A stretch of 64,000 nt of DNA from Venturia oleaginea (lineage: Eukaryota; Ascomycota; Dothideomycetes; Venturiales; Venturiaceae): the NCBI GenBank assembly GCA_013176395.1, contig JABMLP010000021.1, forward strand, positions 310,001-374,000, given 5' to 3'. Below are positions 12,217 through 21,520 of this stretch, piece by piece. The position numbers and the translations under genes are program-made. Positions within the stretch are counted from its first letter, which is position 1, and every line of letters starts with the position of its first letter. Below the pieces are notes generated by a model that saw only the letters and a program-made list of their open reading frames with translations, was not told where the DNA came from and ran no database searches.

Positions 12217-12651
12217 TAGGTCCTGTGCGTTTGGTTTCTTCTTTGGTCTTGGCTTGGCTTGGCTTCGACTTGGATTTGTAGGATTGTGTATGGATGGATG
12301 GTGATGAGTTAGACTGTGGGGTTCTTCTGGGGTTTGTATTTTAGACACTGTTTGTATTATCCTGAGCGACATGGGGGGATGCAAGCCCTTAAGCACGGGT
12401 TTGTATAAGTTGAAGAACTGGTATGTGATGCATATTGGTGCGTAGGATCAGAAATTGCATGGCTTTGGACATTGCTCTATTTCGTGTTTGTCTTCCTAAC
12501 CCAAAATGTGGTCATAAGCGTTTGTAAGCCTTTTCGTGATATGATAACCTTTATGACTTTGTTAATATCGTGATGGTGATTGTTACATTGAACGCTAGGT
12601 TTTGAGATTGTGGATCGTTGACAAACAGAGCGTGTGATGTTCTTTTGTGTA
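12217..12651. other. Intergenic region between SEY1 and the first transposon
   Basis: SEY1 3' UTR and spacer. Nothing recognised beyond a CTTGG-type mini-repeat near 12247-12270. Confidence 0.5.
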
Positions 12652-14483
12652 ACGTATTCGATCACCCAACCGGTCAAAATTTGCCAAGACCCCAACTACT
12701 CTTCTTATTCTTCTATGTCTCAACAACGTAATGAGTTACTACTCCAACACGAAGGGAGAATTCAGCTTGCAATCCAAGCTTTGAATACCGGCCAACTACG
12801 AAGCCAACGGGCTGCTGCGAGCGCCTTCAACGTTAAACAACAAACCCTCTCCGATCGCGTCAGAGGAGTCCCATTTATCCTCGAAAGACCGCCAAACGGT
12901 CGGAAACTTACCGTCACCGAAGAGTAAACGCTTGTTCGATATATCCTCGACCTTGATTCGCGAGGATTTGCGCCCGGCTGTGTGAGGTAGCAGATATGGC
13001 GGATAAACTGTTGGGTATACGCGGTGGAGAGCCAGTAAGCAACAAGTGGGCTGAGAGGTTCGTAAAGCGCTCAGATGAGCTCAAGACAGCCTTCAATCGA
13101 GCCAAGGATAGGCAGAGGATACTACTGGAAGATCCAGAGTTTATTGGCACGTGGTTCAAGCTCGTTGCAGACACCAAGGCAAAGTACGGCATCCACGACG
13201 AGGATACGCACAACTTTGACGAGATTGGCTACCAGATGGGTATTATTGGGTCAATGAAGGTCGTTACAGCCTCTGAGAGACGTACAAGGCCTGAAATCAT
13301 TCAGTCGGGCGATCGCGAATGGGTTACGGTTAATCAGAGCATCTGCGCAGCTGGGTATGCGACCCCGCCATTCATTATCTACAAAGGACGAGTTCACATC
13401 TCTACGTGGTATGAGGAGGCAAATATACCGCGCAATTGGAAGCTTTCAGTCTCTGAGAACGGCTGGACAAACAACGCGCTGGGTCTTGAGTGGTTGAAGC
13501 ACTTTGACGCGCATACAAAAGCGCGGCAGGTGGGGGTGTATAGGCTGCTTATTTTGGACGGCCATGAGAGCCATCTCAGCCAGGATTTCAAGGACTACTG
13601 CCTCGAAAATACGATTATAACCCTCTGCATGCCATCGCACTCGTCGCATATACTTTAGCCCCTAGATGTGGTCTGCTTCTCGCCGTTGAAGCGCAGGTAC
13701 TCCCAACGCGTCCGGGACTTGGCACGCCGACGCGTCTACCATATCAACAACGAAGGCTTTCTCCCTGCCTTCAAAGACGCGTTTTTCGACGTATTTATTA
13801 AAGAGAACTATCAAAAGGCCTTTGAGGCAGTAGGGCTGGTCCCTATCGACGCGCAGGCGGTGTTGGATCGCCTTGAAGTACGGCTACGTACCCCGCCAGA
13901 ACCCCGTCTCCCAGAAACGCCGAGGCAGTCAAAGACTCCAAGCAAAACTCATGAATTTGGATCCCAATCCAAGCTCGTAAGCGAGTCTTTTACTCGGTCA
14001 CCATTTATTGCCCAGGCAGGCTTTTCCCAGCTTGTCAAGGGCGCTGAATTGATGCTGCACCAAAACGCTCTACTTGTTGCGCGCAACCGCGAGCTTGAAG
14101 AGCAATTGGCAGTAATGACGAAGCGAAAATGGCGCAAAAGGAAGTGGATCCAGCAAGGTGGTACTATAGAGTATGGGACTGCTGCAGCGCAGGTAGCTGC
14201 AGAGGCGTCTGTAGCGCCTCAGGGATCGAAGAAGGCTCGTGGTAGTGGTGATCAAGAAACAGCCCGACCAACTCAACGGCGCTGTGGGAACTGCGGCGCA
14301 ACTGGGCATAATGCGCGAACTTGTAAAAAAGATAATCGAGATATCTTCTGAATCAGATAGCAGCACGACGGACTTAGAATCTATTGTTAATAGCGATGAA
14401 ATTGAAGAGTCGTAATATAAGATGGTCGTGCCAAGAAATTTTGACCGGTTGGATGATCTGACGGGTTGGGTGATCGAATACGT
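12652..14483 (+). mobile_element. Pogo/Fot1-like DNA transposon, copy 1 (degenerate)
   Basis: Terminal inverted repeats begin ACGTATTCGATCACCCAACC at 12652 and end with the inverse at 14483. The element is flanked by a TA duplication (12650-12651 and 14484-14485), the Tc1/mariner target. It is 1832 bp long and carries one broken transposase (see separate entry). The right terminal repeat contains two related ~17-bp motifs in tandem; the left one has only a single fused version, lacking 17 bp. That asymmetry would be expected to impair mobilisation. Confidence 0.9.
12715..14351 (+). pseudogene. Broken pogo/Fot1 transposase (HTH, DDE, zinc knuckle)
   Basis: Homologous to the transposase of the neighbouring element and of fungal Fot1/pogo (DDE_1) enzymes. 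Lesions seen by comparison with copy 2: an in-frame TAA at 12925-12927, loss of one C in a CCCC run near 12973 (frameshift) and a TAG at 13656-13658 where copy 2 has CAG. The catalytic acidic residues are visible in FDEIGYQMG, LILDGHESHL and PLDVVCFSPLK. The C-terminus has a CCHC zinc knuckle CGNCGATGHNARTC near 14285-14330. The CAG to TAG change fits C-to-T decay such as RIP, but one change is not proof. Confidence 0.88.
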
Positions 14484-14655
14484 TAACTTTATGGTAAGAT
14501 AATAAACCCAACTGGCTACTATCTCCGCCTTGATCTCACATCTCTTAACACCCCCACTCGGAATCTATCAAATCATACTTGAAATTGACAGCGGCGATTA
14601 TCTCACGTAAGAACACGCATATATTGCTAATATTAGTTTTGAAGTCTTAACATTA
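14484..14655. other. 172-bp spacer between two transposons
   Basis: AT-rich sequence between the TA duplications of the two inverted elements. It shows no ORF and no clear similarity to either terminus. It is probably host DNA or an older remnant. Confidence 0.5.
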
Positions 14656-16504
14656 ACGTATTCCACCATCGAGCGGGTCAACCCATCGAGCGGGTCAAAA
14701 AGGCTTGGCACGACCAACTTATGTTACGACTCTTCAATTTAATCGCTATCAACAATAGATTCTAAGTCCGTCGTGCTGCTATTTGATTCAGAAGATATCT
14801 CGATATCTTTTTTACAAGTTCGCGCATTATGCCCAGCTGCGCCGCAGTTCCTACAGCGCCGTTGAATTGGTCGGGCTGTTTCTTGACCACCACTACCACG
14901 AGCCTTCTTTGATCCCTGAGGCGCTATAGACGCCTCTGCAGCTACCTGCGCTGCTGCAGTCCCATACTGAATAGTACCACCTTGCTGGATCCACTTCCTT
15001 TGGCGCGATTTTCGGTTCGTTGTTACTGCTAATTGCTCTTCAAGCTCGCGGTTACGCGCAACAAGCAGAGCGTTTTGGTGTAGCATCAATTCAGCGCCCT
15101 TAACAAGCTGGGAAAAGCCTGCCTGCGCAGTAACTGGTGACCGAGTAAAAGACTCGCTTACGAACTTGGATTGGGATCCAAATTCATAAGTATGGCTTGG
15201 AGTCTTGGACTGCCACGGCGTTTCTGGGAGATGGGTTTCTGGCGGGGTTCGTAGCCGTACTTCAAGGCGATCCAACACCACCTGCGCGTCGATAGGGACT
15301 AGCCCTACTGCCTCAAAAGCCTTTTGACAGTTCTCTTTCGTAAACACGTCGAAAAACGCGTCTTTGAAGGCAGGGAGAAAGCCTTCCTTGTTGATATGGT
15401 ACACGTGTTGGCGTGCCAAGTCCCGGACGCGTTGGGAGTACTTGCGCTTCAACGGCGAGAAGCAGACCACGTCAAGGGGCTGGAGTATATGCAACGAGTG
15501 CGATGGCATGCAGAGGGTTATAATCTTGTTTTCGAGGCAGTAGTCCTTGAAATCCTGGCTGAGATGGCTCTCATGGCCGTCCAAAATAAGCAGCCTGTAT
15601 ACCCCCACCTGCCGCGCCTTTGTATACGCGTCAAAGTGCTTCAACCACTCAAGACCAAGCGCATTATTTGTCCAGCCGTTCTCAAAGACCGAGAGCTTCC
15701 AATTCCGTGGCATATCTGCCTCCTTATACCACGCAGAGATATGAACGCGTCCTTTGTAGATAATGAATGGCGGGGTCGCATACCCGGCGGCGCAGATGCT
15801 CTGGATAACTGTAACCCACTCGCGATCGCCTGGCTGGATCAAATTAGGCCGTGTACGTCTTTCAGAAGCTGTGACGACCTTCATTGACCCAATAACGCCC
15901 ATCTGGAAGCCAATCTCGTCAAAGTTGTGCGTATCCTCGTCGTGGATACCGTACTTTGCCTTAGTGTCTGTAACGAGCTTGAACCACGCGCCAATAATCT
16001 CTGGATCTTCCTATAGTATCCTCTGCCTATCCTTAGCTCGATTGAAGGCCATCTTGAGCTTATCTGAGCGCGTTATGAACCTCTCAGCCCAGTTTTTCCC
16101 TACTGGCTCTCCACCGCGTACACCCAGTAGTTTATCCGCCATATCTGCTACCTCACACAGCCGGGGCGCGAATCCTCGCGAATCGAGGTCGAGGATGTAT
16201 TGGACAATTGTCTGCTCTTCAGTCGTAGTGAGCTTGTGTCGGGCGTTGCGAGTATCTAGGCGATACGTAATTCCGTTATATCGCCTAGTTAATGTTGAAG
16301 GAGGTATATCAAACGCCTCAGCAGCGCGCCGGAGGCTTTGGAATTGGTGGGTATTGTAGGCAGAAAGGGCAAGCTGAATTCTGCCTTCTCTGTTAGATGA
16401 TTGCGCGTTTTGTTGTTGAGACATATTGTGTTGATAAGGGAGCAGCTGGTCTTGGCATAAACTGACCCGCTCGATGGGTTGACCCACTCGATGGTGGAAT
16501 ACGT
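14656..16504 (-). mobile_element. Pogo/Fot1-like DNA transposon, copy 2 (almost intact)
   Basis: Terminal repeats start ACGTATTCCACCATCGAG at 14656 and invert at 16504, with TA duplications on both sides (14654-14655, 16505-16506). Each terminus holds two tandem copies of a ~17-bp motif containing CATCGAGCGGGTCAA. The two termini differ by one C/T across the 43-bp repeat. Length is 1849 bp. It carries one transposase gene on the minus strand with a single internal stop. Its termini share only the first nine bases with copy 1, although the catalytic regions are very similar. Confidence 0.92.
14739..16424 (-). pseudogene. Transposase with one in-frame stop (pogo/Fot1 type)
   Basis: The frame runs from ATG at 16424 to the stop at 14739, about 561 codons, interrupted only by TAG at 16013-16011; copy 1 has CTG at that position. 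Order: Psq-type helix-turn-helix (near QFQSLRRAAEAFDIPPSTL), CENP-B/Tc5-type HTH, DDE catalytic domain (DEIGFQMG, LDGHESHL, PLDVVCFSPLK), a Ser/Thr-rich linker, a coiled segment (ARNRELEEQLAV) and a CCHC knuckle (CRNCGAAGHNARTC). With a single nonsense codon this is a recently inactivated gene or could carry a sequencing error. No intron consensus removes the stop. Confidence 0.88.
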
Positions 16505-16630
16505 TATCCCTCACTGGTTACTAATCGGGTTGGTATCGGGCTTTTCATGTATACGAGTATACGAGTATAGATTTGACTAACTAGCTTGAGCGCTATTTTG
16601 TATAGATAGATAAGTAATGGAGAGTATACA

Positions 16631-16886
16631 TGTCACGGTACGCCCGCGGACAAGTCTCTCCCGCCGTTGGGGTGGCCCCACGGTACGTGATCAAGGCAGA
16701 ACCGTAGTTCTGCCGAGGAAAGGGTTTAAAAGCCTGCGTGACTTCAACCAATACGTAGCTCTTTGAGCTACGTTCTGTCGTCAAACCTGCCTGTTGGTTT
16801 GCCTGCCAGTTCGTATATAGCCTGTTGAATGATATCTGTTCCTGCTGCTGCTCCTTCCTCTTGATACCCGAACCCGCTCCGTGACA
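16631..16886 (-). repeat. Solo-LTR-like element with 5-bp target duplication
   Basis: A 256-bp unit starting TGTCACGG and ending CCGTGACA (8-bp inverted ends, TG..CA) and flanked by the direct repeat ATACA at 16626-16630 and 16887-16891. This is the structure left by LTR-LTR recombination of a retrotransposon. The internal sequence has a TATATAG box in reverse orientation. No coding sequence is present. It could also be a small non-autonomous LTR element. The orientation given is a guess. Confidence 0.75.
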
Positions 16887-16891
16887 ATACA

Positions 16892-17108
16892 GACTCGATA
16901 TAATTTCGCAAGATACTAGTACAATAGATAATGTACCTCCATGTACTGAATATAAATACAAGATAGCAATCTAACCCGGGAAGGAAATTTTTATTACTCG
17001 TGTTACTATGTTATTTTTGAAGGATTTGAATACTGTTACAGATCACCTCAAGACCGAAGAGCAGGGACAGCGGGACTTGCAGAGGATGGTTGGATAACAA
17101 GAAGTTGT
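16892..17108. other. Spacer between the solo LTR and the interrupted LTR
   Basis: Just over 200 bases with an open stretch rich in Glu/Gln/Arg codons near 17030-17095. It might be the 3' end of an old retroelement reading frame. No domain is recognisable. Confidence 0.3.
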
Positions 17109-17444
17109 TGTTAGGACTGATGTGGAGTGGAATCCGTTGGGCGCACAAGAGGGGACTGGTGCAACCAGGTCAGTCCTAAGAGAGAATAGTTCGTGCAGGA
17201 GTCACGTGATATTCCCACAGTTCCCACAGCACTTGGCATTGCCCACAGTGTGGGAAGTGTGGGAAGAGCCAAGAGGTCTGGGAATGCACCTTGGCACCCA
17301 GAACCAGAAGGGTATATATGGAGGACGTTGGACAGACTTTCCTTTCTCTCGGTGTGGTTATATTATGTTATGTTTCTCACATAGGAGCTTCTTCAGCCTA
17401 CTACAGTAACGACCTTTTACTTAGATACAATCAAGCATCAGTCA
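17109..17444 (+). repeat. Older LTR-like sequence interrupted by the Gypsy insertion
   Basis: Begins TGTTAGGACTGA and includes GC-rich inverted motifs (CCCACAGTGTGGG) and a TATATATGG box. It is cut by the Gypsy element at the TATGC target. Sequence right of the Gypsy element continues for about 24 bases to CCCCTAAC (23611-23616), the inverse of the TGTTAGG start, as expected of one LTR of about 360 bp split by the insertion. A target duplication for this older unit was not found, so the boundary calls are tentative. Confidence 0.45.
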
Positions 17445-17449
17445 TATGC

Positions 17450-17759
17450 TGTTAAGGGATGGAATCCTTCTCTCTAGCTTATCCATGACTGGATTTCCAA
17501 TTGTTCTCTTGTTATTCTGCAAGCTGTCATGTTCTATTTTGCAAGCTGTCATGTTCTATTTCGCAAGCTGCCATGTTCTATTTCGCAAGCTGTCACGTTT
17601 CCATTTAAAGATACTTTCTAGAAGGATCTATTGTAAGAGGAGGATTATTTATACGAGCTATCCTTCCTGTATTTACACTTTCTTCTCTGTACTTAGATAC
17701 TTGAAATATAAGCTGTCTTCCCTCACTTGCGAAACACCTTTGAGGGTTGAACTCTTACA
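17450..17759 (+). repeat. 5' LTR of the Gypsy element
   Basis: 310 bp, TGTTAAGG..CTTACA. It contains 3.8 tandem copies of a 22-bp unit starting GCAAGCTGTCATG from about 17519 to 17602, followed by a TATTTATA-type box near 17648. The tandem units sit where an LTR enhancer would be. It appears identical to the copy at 23278-23587. Confidence 0.95.
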
Positions 17760-18422
17760 TTATCTAAGTACCTCAATCTTACAAAGGAAGAAAGGCTCAC
17801 AGAGAGCAAGCTCCAAAAAGGAATTTCAAGAAGAGGACACTTGTCCTAATCCAAGAAGCGAGGGCCAACCTCAAGGGCCAAACAGAAAGGAATTTCAAGA
17901 AGAGGACACTTGTCCTAACTCAAGAAGCAAGGGCCAACCTCAAAGGCCAACTTCAAGGGCCAACCTCAAGGGCCAAACAAAAAGGGAATTCAAGAGAATT
18001 CAAGCTGAGATTTTCTAGAAGGTGCTAGAATCTCCAAGAAGCAAGGGCCAACCGAAAGGGCCAATCCAAAAAGGGAATTCAAGAGAATTCAAACTGAGAT
18101 TTTCTAGAACGTGCTAGAATCTCCAAGAAGCAAGGGCAGGTCATCCTAAGACAGCGTAGTCTTAGGAGTTGAAGCTGTAATAAGCTGAGGAAAGAAAGAG
18201 CTAGGAAGAGAGATTTAATACACTTGGCCTTCACAGTCCCTGGGAGCTCTGTCCTTAGTAATAAGGATTGCAGAGCGGACTATAGTGTAAAAATCCTTCT
18301 GGGATTCTATAGTCACCTTCCTATACTAATAGGCATTGACTCTATACTGCCTAGCAAATCTCTAGAGTAGAGCCTAGGAGTGTGTATAGTAGTGCTCTCT
18401 ATTATCTCTCATAGGTAAAAAT
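17760..18422 (+). other. Gypsy untranslated leader with internal repeats
   Basis: About 660 bp between the LTR and the gag ATG. It holds two families of direct repeats: a ~66-bp unit around AAGAAGAGGACACTTGTCC (about 17815-17945) and a ~85-bp unit around GAATTCAAGAGAATTCAA (about 17985-18135). The sequence just after the LTR (TTATCTAAGTACCTCAATC) would be the primer site, but I could not match it to a particular tRNA. Confidence 0.7.
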
Positions 18423-19445
18423 ATGGAAGGAGAAGATCAGGAACAAAGAGTTCCTCAAGAACCCCAAGCCCTACAAGAAGCTATGGCAGCATTACAACAT
18501 CAACTAGCCATTCAGAACGATGCTATTACGCGTATTCTTACAATCTTACCTAACACTACTCGCTCTGAGAACGTAGTAGAAGGACAAGAGACTAAGAATT
18601 CACAAAAAGACAGAATACATAGGAAGAAAGCTGTACTTCCTAAGCTCCAAGAATTTGATGGCAAGCGTTCTGAATGGGCTCAGTGGTTTCAACAAGCAAG
18701 GATGAAGTTGGAGATAGACGCAGAGTCTATAGGGGATAGTAGGAACCAATTTGCCTACATCTTCTCCTCTCTACGAGGCTCCGCAGCTCAGGCTACTCTG
18801 GCCTACGTAAAGACAGCTCCAGAGGAAGATAAAACGGGACAGAAATTGTTACAGTATATGGACAACTTCTATGGCGATCCAGTACAACAACAAAGAGCTA
18901 CTGTAAGCCTGTCCACAATCAAACAAAAAGAGAAAGAACCCTTCTTCTCTTTTCTTCCCCGTTTTGAAACCACTCTTGCTAATGCTGGAGGAATGACTTG
19001 GCCTGACGCTGTTAAAATTGCATTTCTACACAAAGCAATAAATCAAGAGCTGCGAAACCAGAGAATAGGCCAATCTCAGAGTACCTCCTACCAGCAGTTT
19101 GTGTCCGATCTTTTGAATACAAGTATGCAAATCACTACAGCAAAGATGCTCTCTTCCTCAGAAGATAAGTTACGATTCAGAGATAAAGAGAAGTCTTTTA
19201 AAGATCTGAACGCTATGGACTGGGAGCCTACACGCGTAAACAAGTTAAAAATTTCGTCTAAAGCCTATGAATATAGGAAGGCAAATAACCTCTGCTTACG
19301 CTGTGGGAAGGCCGGCCATAGAATGAAAGACTGCTGGTTGGATACAGAGGTAGAAAGAGTCACGCAACTTGGTTCAAAAAGGGCCAAAGGAACCACTGAG
19401 GAGAATGAAGAAGTTGAAGAAGAGGACTACTCGGAAAAAGAGTAG
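18423..19445 (+). CDS. gag: Gag polyprotein with CCHC zinc knuckle
   Basis: 340 aa. It starts with an acidic/Gln-rich segment with heptad character (ALQEAMAALQHQLAIQ), then the retrotransposon gag core (FDGKRSEWAQWFQQARMKL, YIFSSLRGSAAQATL, GDPVQQQRA) and a zinc knuckle CLRCGKAGHRMKDC near residues 295-308. The tail is acidic. Gag forms the virus-like particle and binds RNA. The last 28 bases overlap an open frame that continues into pol in the -1 frame. No lesion was seen in gag. Confidence 0.93.
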   Translation: MEGEDQEQRVPQEPQALQEAMAALQHQLAIQNDAITRILTILPNTTRSENVVEGQETKNSQKDRIHRKKAVLPKLQEFDGKRSEWAQWFQQARMKLEIDAESIGDSRNQFAYIFSSLRGSAAQATLAYVKTAPEEDKTGQKLLQYMDNFYGDPVQQQRATVSLSTIKQKEKEPFFSFLPRFETTLANAGGMTWPDAVKIAFLHKAINQELRNQRIGQSQSTSYQQFVSDLLNTSMQITTAKMLSSSEDKLRFRDKEKSFKDLNAMDWEPTRVNKLKISSKAYEYRKANNLCLRCGKAGHRMKDCWLDTEVERVTQLGSKRAKGTTEENEEVEEEDYSEKE

Positions 19446-21520
19446 CCTCTATCCAAAGTCGTGGATGGAGGCGTAGAGTAGATAGAGCAAAATTGTCAAA
19501 GGAGTCAATTGAGAGAGTAAATAGTATTTTGAATTCGAACAAAGACACTGATTCACACCGTTCTCGGATAGAAAAAGAATGGGAGCAGTTCAGACCCAAG
19601 ATGCTCTCCCGCCTTTTCTACACAAATACTATAGTGAACGATATATACTCTCTTAAAACTCTCCTTGATAATGGATCTAGCTGCTACGCATCAATAAACG
19701 AGGAGAAAGCTTCGCAGATGGACCTTGAAGTACTCCCTATTAGTCCGCGTACTATAGGTGGAGTTCTTAAGGAAGAAGGACAGACCCAAGTGACAAAAAT
19801 TGCGAAGTTGAACCTAGATTTAGGGGGACTTATATGCAACGCTTTTGCTTATATAGTCCCGGGACAATTTGAGGATCTTCTACTAGGCAGGCCTTTTCTC
19901 AAGGACACCAAAGCCGTTATCAATGAATCTAAAGGTACTCTTACCTTTGCAAACGGGATTAGCATTCGCGATGCTAAATTTGAAGACAAACTTGATATAC
20001 AACAAGTAGCGCCCGTAAGATTCCACCGCCTTGTCACTTCTACACTTGAGAAAATCAAAGACGCGTCTAGAGTATTTGCTGTTACTCTTCGAGATATTGA
20101 TATTGCCTTGAAGCCGAAAGTCCCTTTGACAACAGAGCAAATACTGGAATTGCTACCTAAGAGGTTTCATAAGTACGCTGCTGTCTTTGATCCTAAAAGG
20201 GCCGAGAGACTACCACCGCATCGCCCTGGGATTGATCACGAAATACCTATAGAAGAAGGAAAACCACTTCCTTGGGGACCTCTATATGGTATGGGTCGAG
20301 AACAACTCCTTGTTTTGCGAAGGACTCTTACAGAGCTACTAGATAAAGGCTTTATCCGAGAGAGTAAATCAGTTGCTGCGTCTCCAGTTCTCTTTGTGAA
20401 GAAACCAGGAGGGGGCTTACGCTTTTGCGTAGACTACCGAGCCTTAAACGCAATTACTCGAAAGGATAGGTACCCGCTACCGTTAGTAAAAGAGACTTTA
20501 CTAACCTTAGCTCGTGCTAAGTATCTTAGTAAGCTTGATGTAAATGCTGCCTTCCACAAGATTCGAATCGCAACGGGAGATGAGTTCAAAACTGCCTTTC
20601 GAACTAGATATGGTCTATTTGAATGGCTAGTTACTCCCTTTGGCTTAACCGGTGCACCTGCGTCTTTTCAACGGTATATAAACTATATCCTTCGACGATA
20701 CCTAGACGAGTTCTGCTCAGCTTATCTAGACGATATAGTAATATACTCTTCAAAGAACCTTAAAGACCATGAAGAAAAGACTGAAAAGATACTTCAAAGC
20801 TGCCTTAACGCTGGGTTATACCTTGATATTCGGAAGTGCGAGTTTAATACCAAACGAGTCAAGTATCTAGGCTTCGTTATAGATACTGAAACGGGCCTAC
20901 ACATGGATCCGGAGAAGATCAAAGCAATTAAAGAATGGGAACGTCCTACTACTCTACGAGGAGTACGTGGCTTCCTAGGCTTTACAAACTTCTACCGTGA
21001 CTTTGTAAAAGATAACTCAACAATAAGGGAGCCTCTGGTTCGCCTTACAAAGAAGAATACTCCATTTTTATGGGGAAAGGAGCAAGAAGAATCTTTTCAA
21101 AAACTTAAGGCAGAGTTTTGCAAAGAACCTGTCCTGTCTGCACTTGATGAAGATAAGCCTACGCGAGTAGAACCTGATGCTTCAGGCTGGGCTTCCGGAG
21201 CAGTACTTAGTCAAAAAGATGAGCTAGGTAACTGGAAACCATGTGCTTTCTTCTCTACTAAGCACTTGCCAGCCGAATGCAATTATGATATCCACGACAA
21301 AGAACTTATGGCTATAGTCAAAGCTCTAGTCCATTGGACTAGCGAGCTACTAAGCCTAAGTAAGCCATTCATTATCCTCACAGATCACAAGAACCTTGAG
21401 AAGTTTATGGTAAAAAGGGAACTAAATGAAAGGCAAATGAGATGGGCGCAGATACTAGCTAAGTTTAACTTCAAACTAGGCTATCGCCCAGGCTCTGAAT
21501 CTGTAGTTCCAGACGCCTAA
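19418..21520 (+). CDS. pol: Pol part 1: protease, reverse transcriptase, RNase H
   Basis: Open in the -1 frame relative to gag from 19418. The first possible internal initiation codon is at 19493. Order: aspartic protease region (LLDNGSSCYASI, with Asn where Ser or Thr is usual), reverse transcriptase with FCVDYRALN, KLDVNAAFHKIRI, TPFGLTGAPASFQ and YLDDIVIYS, then RNase H with EPDASGWASGAVL, DKELMAIVKAL and TDHKNLEKF. It terminates at a TAA (21518-21520) in the middle of the conserved link VVPDALTRRDQD. The continuation lies in the -1 frame, so the stop marks a one-base loss rather than the natural end. Confidence 0.93.
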   Translation, partial: RRGLLGKRVASIQSRGWRRRVDRAKLSKESIERVNSILNSNKDTDSHRSRIEKEWEQFRPKMLSRLFYTNTIVNDIYSLKTLLDNGSSCYASINEEKASQMDLEVLPISPRTIGGVLKEEGQTQVTKIAKLNLDLGGLICNAFAYIVPGQFEDLLLGRPFLKDTKAVINESKGTLTFANGISIRDAKFEDKLDIQQVAPVRFHRLVTSTLEKIKDASRVFAVTLRDIDIALKPKVPLTTEQILELLPKRFHKYAAVFDPKRAERLPPHRPGIDHEIPIEEGKPLPWGPLYGMGREQLLVLRRTLTELLDKGFIRESKSVAASPVLFVKKPGGGLRFCVDYRALNAITRKDRYPLPLVKETLLTLARAKYLSKLDVNAAFHKIRIATGDEFKTAFRTRYGLFEWLVTPFGLTGAPASFQRYINYILRRYLDEFCSAYLDDIVIYSSKNLKDHEEKTEKILQSCLNAGLYLDIRKCEFNTKRVKYLGFVIDTETGLHMDPEKIKAIKEWERPTTLRGVRGFLGFTNFYRDFVKDNSTIREPLVRLTKKNTPFLWGKEQEESFQKLKAEFCKEPVLSALDEDKPTRVEPDASGWASGAVLSQKDELGNWKPCAFFSTKHLPAECNYDIHDKELMAIVKALVHWTSELLSLSKPFIILTDHKNLEKFMVKRELNERQMRWAQILAKFNFKLGYRPGSESVVPDA

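Noticed and set aside
17815..18135. CRISPR-like spaced repeats
   Set aside because: Eukaryotic context, few units and unequal spacers; these are leader repeats of the Gypsy element.
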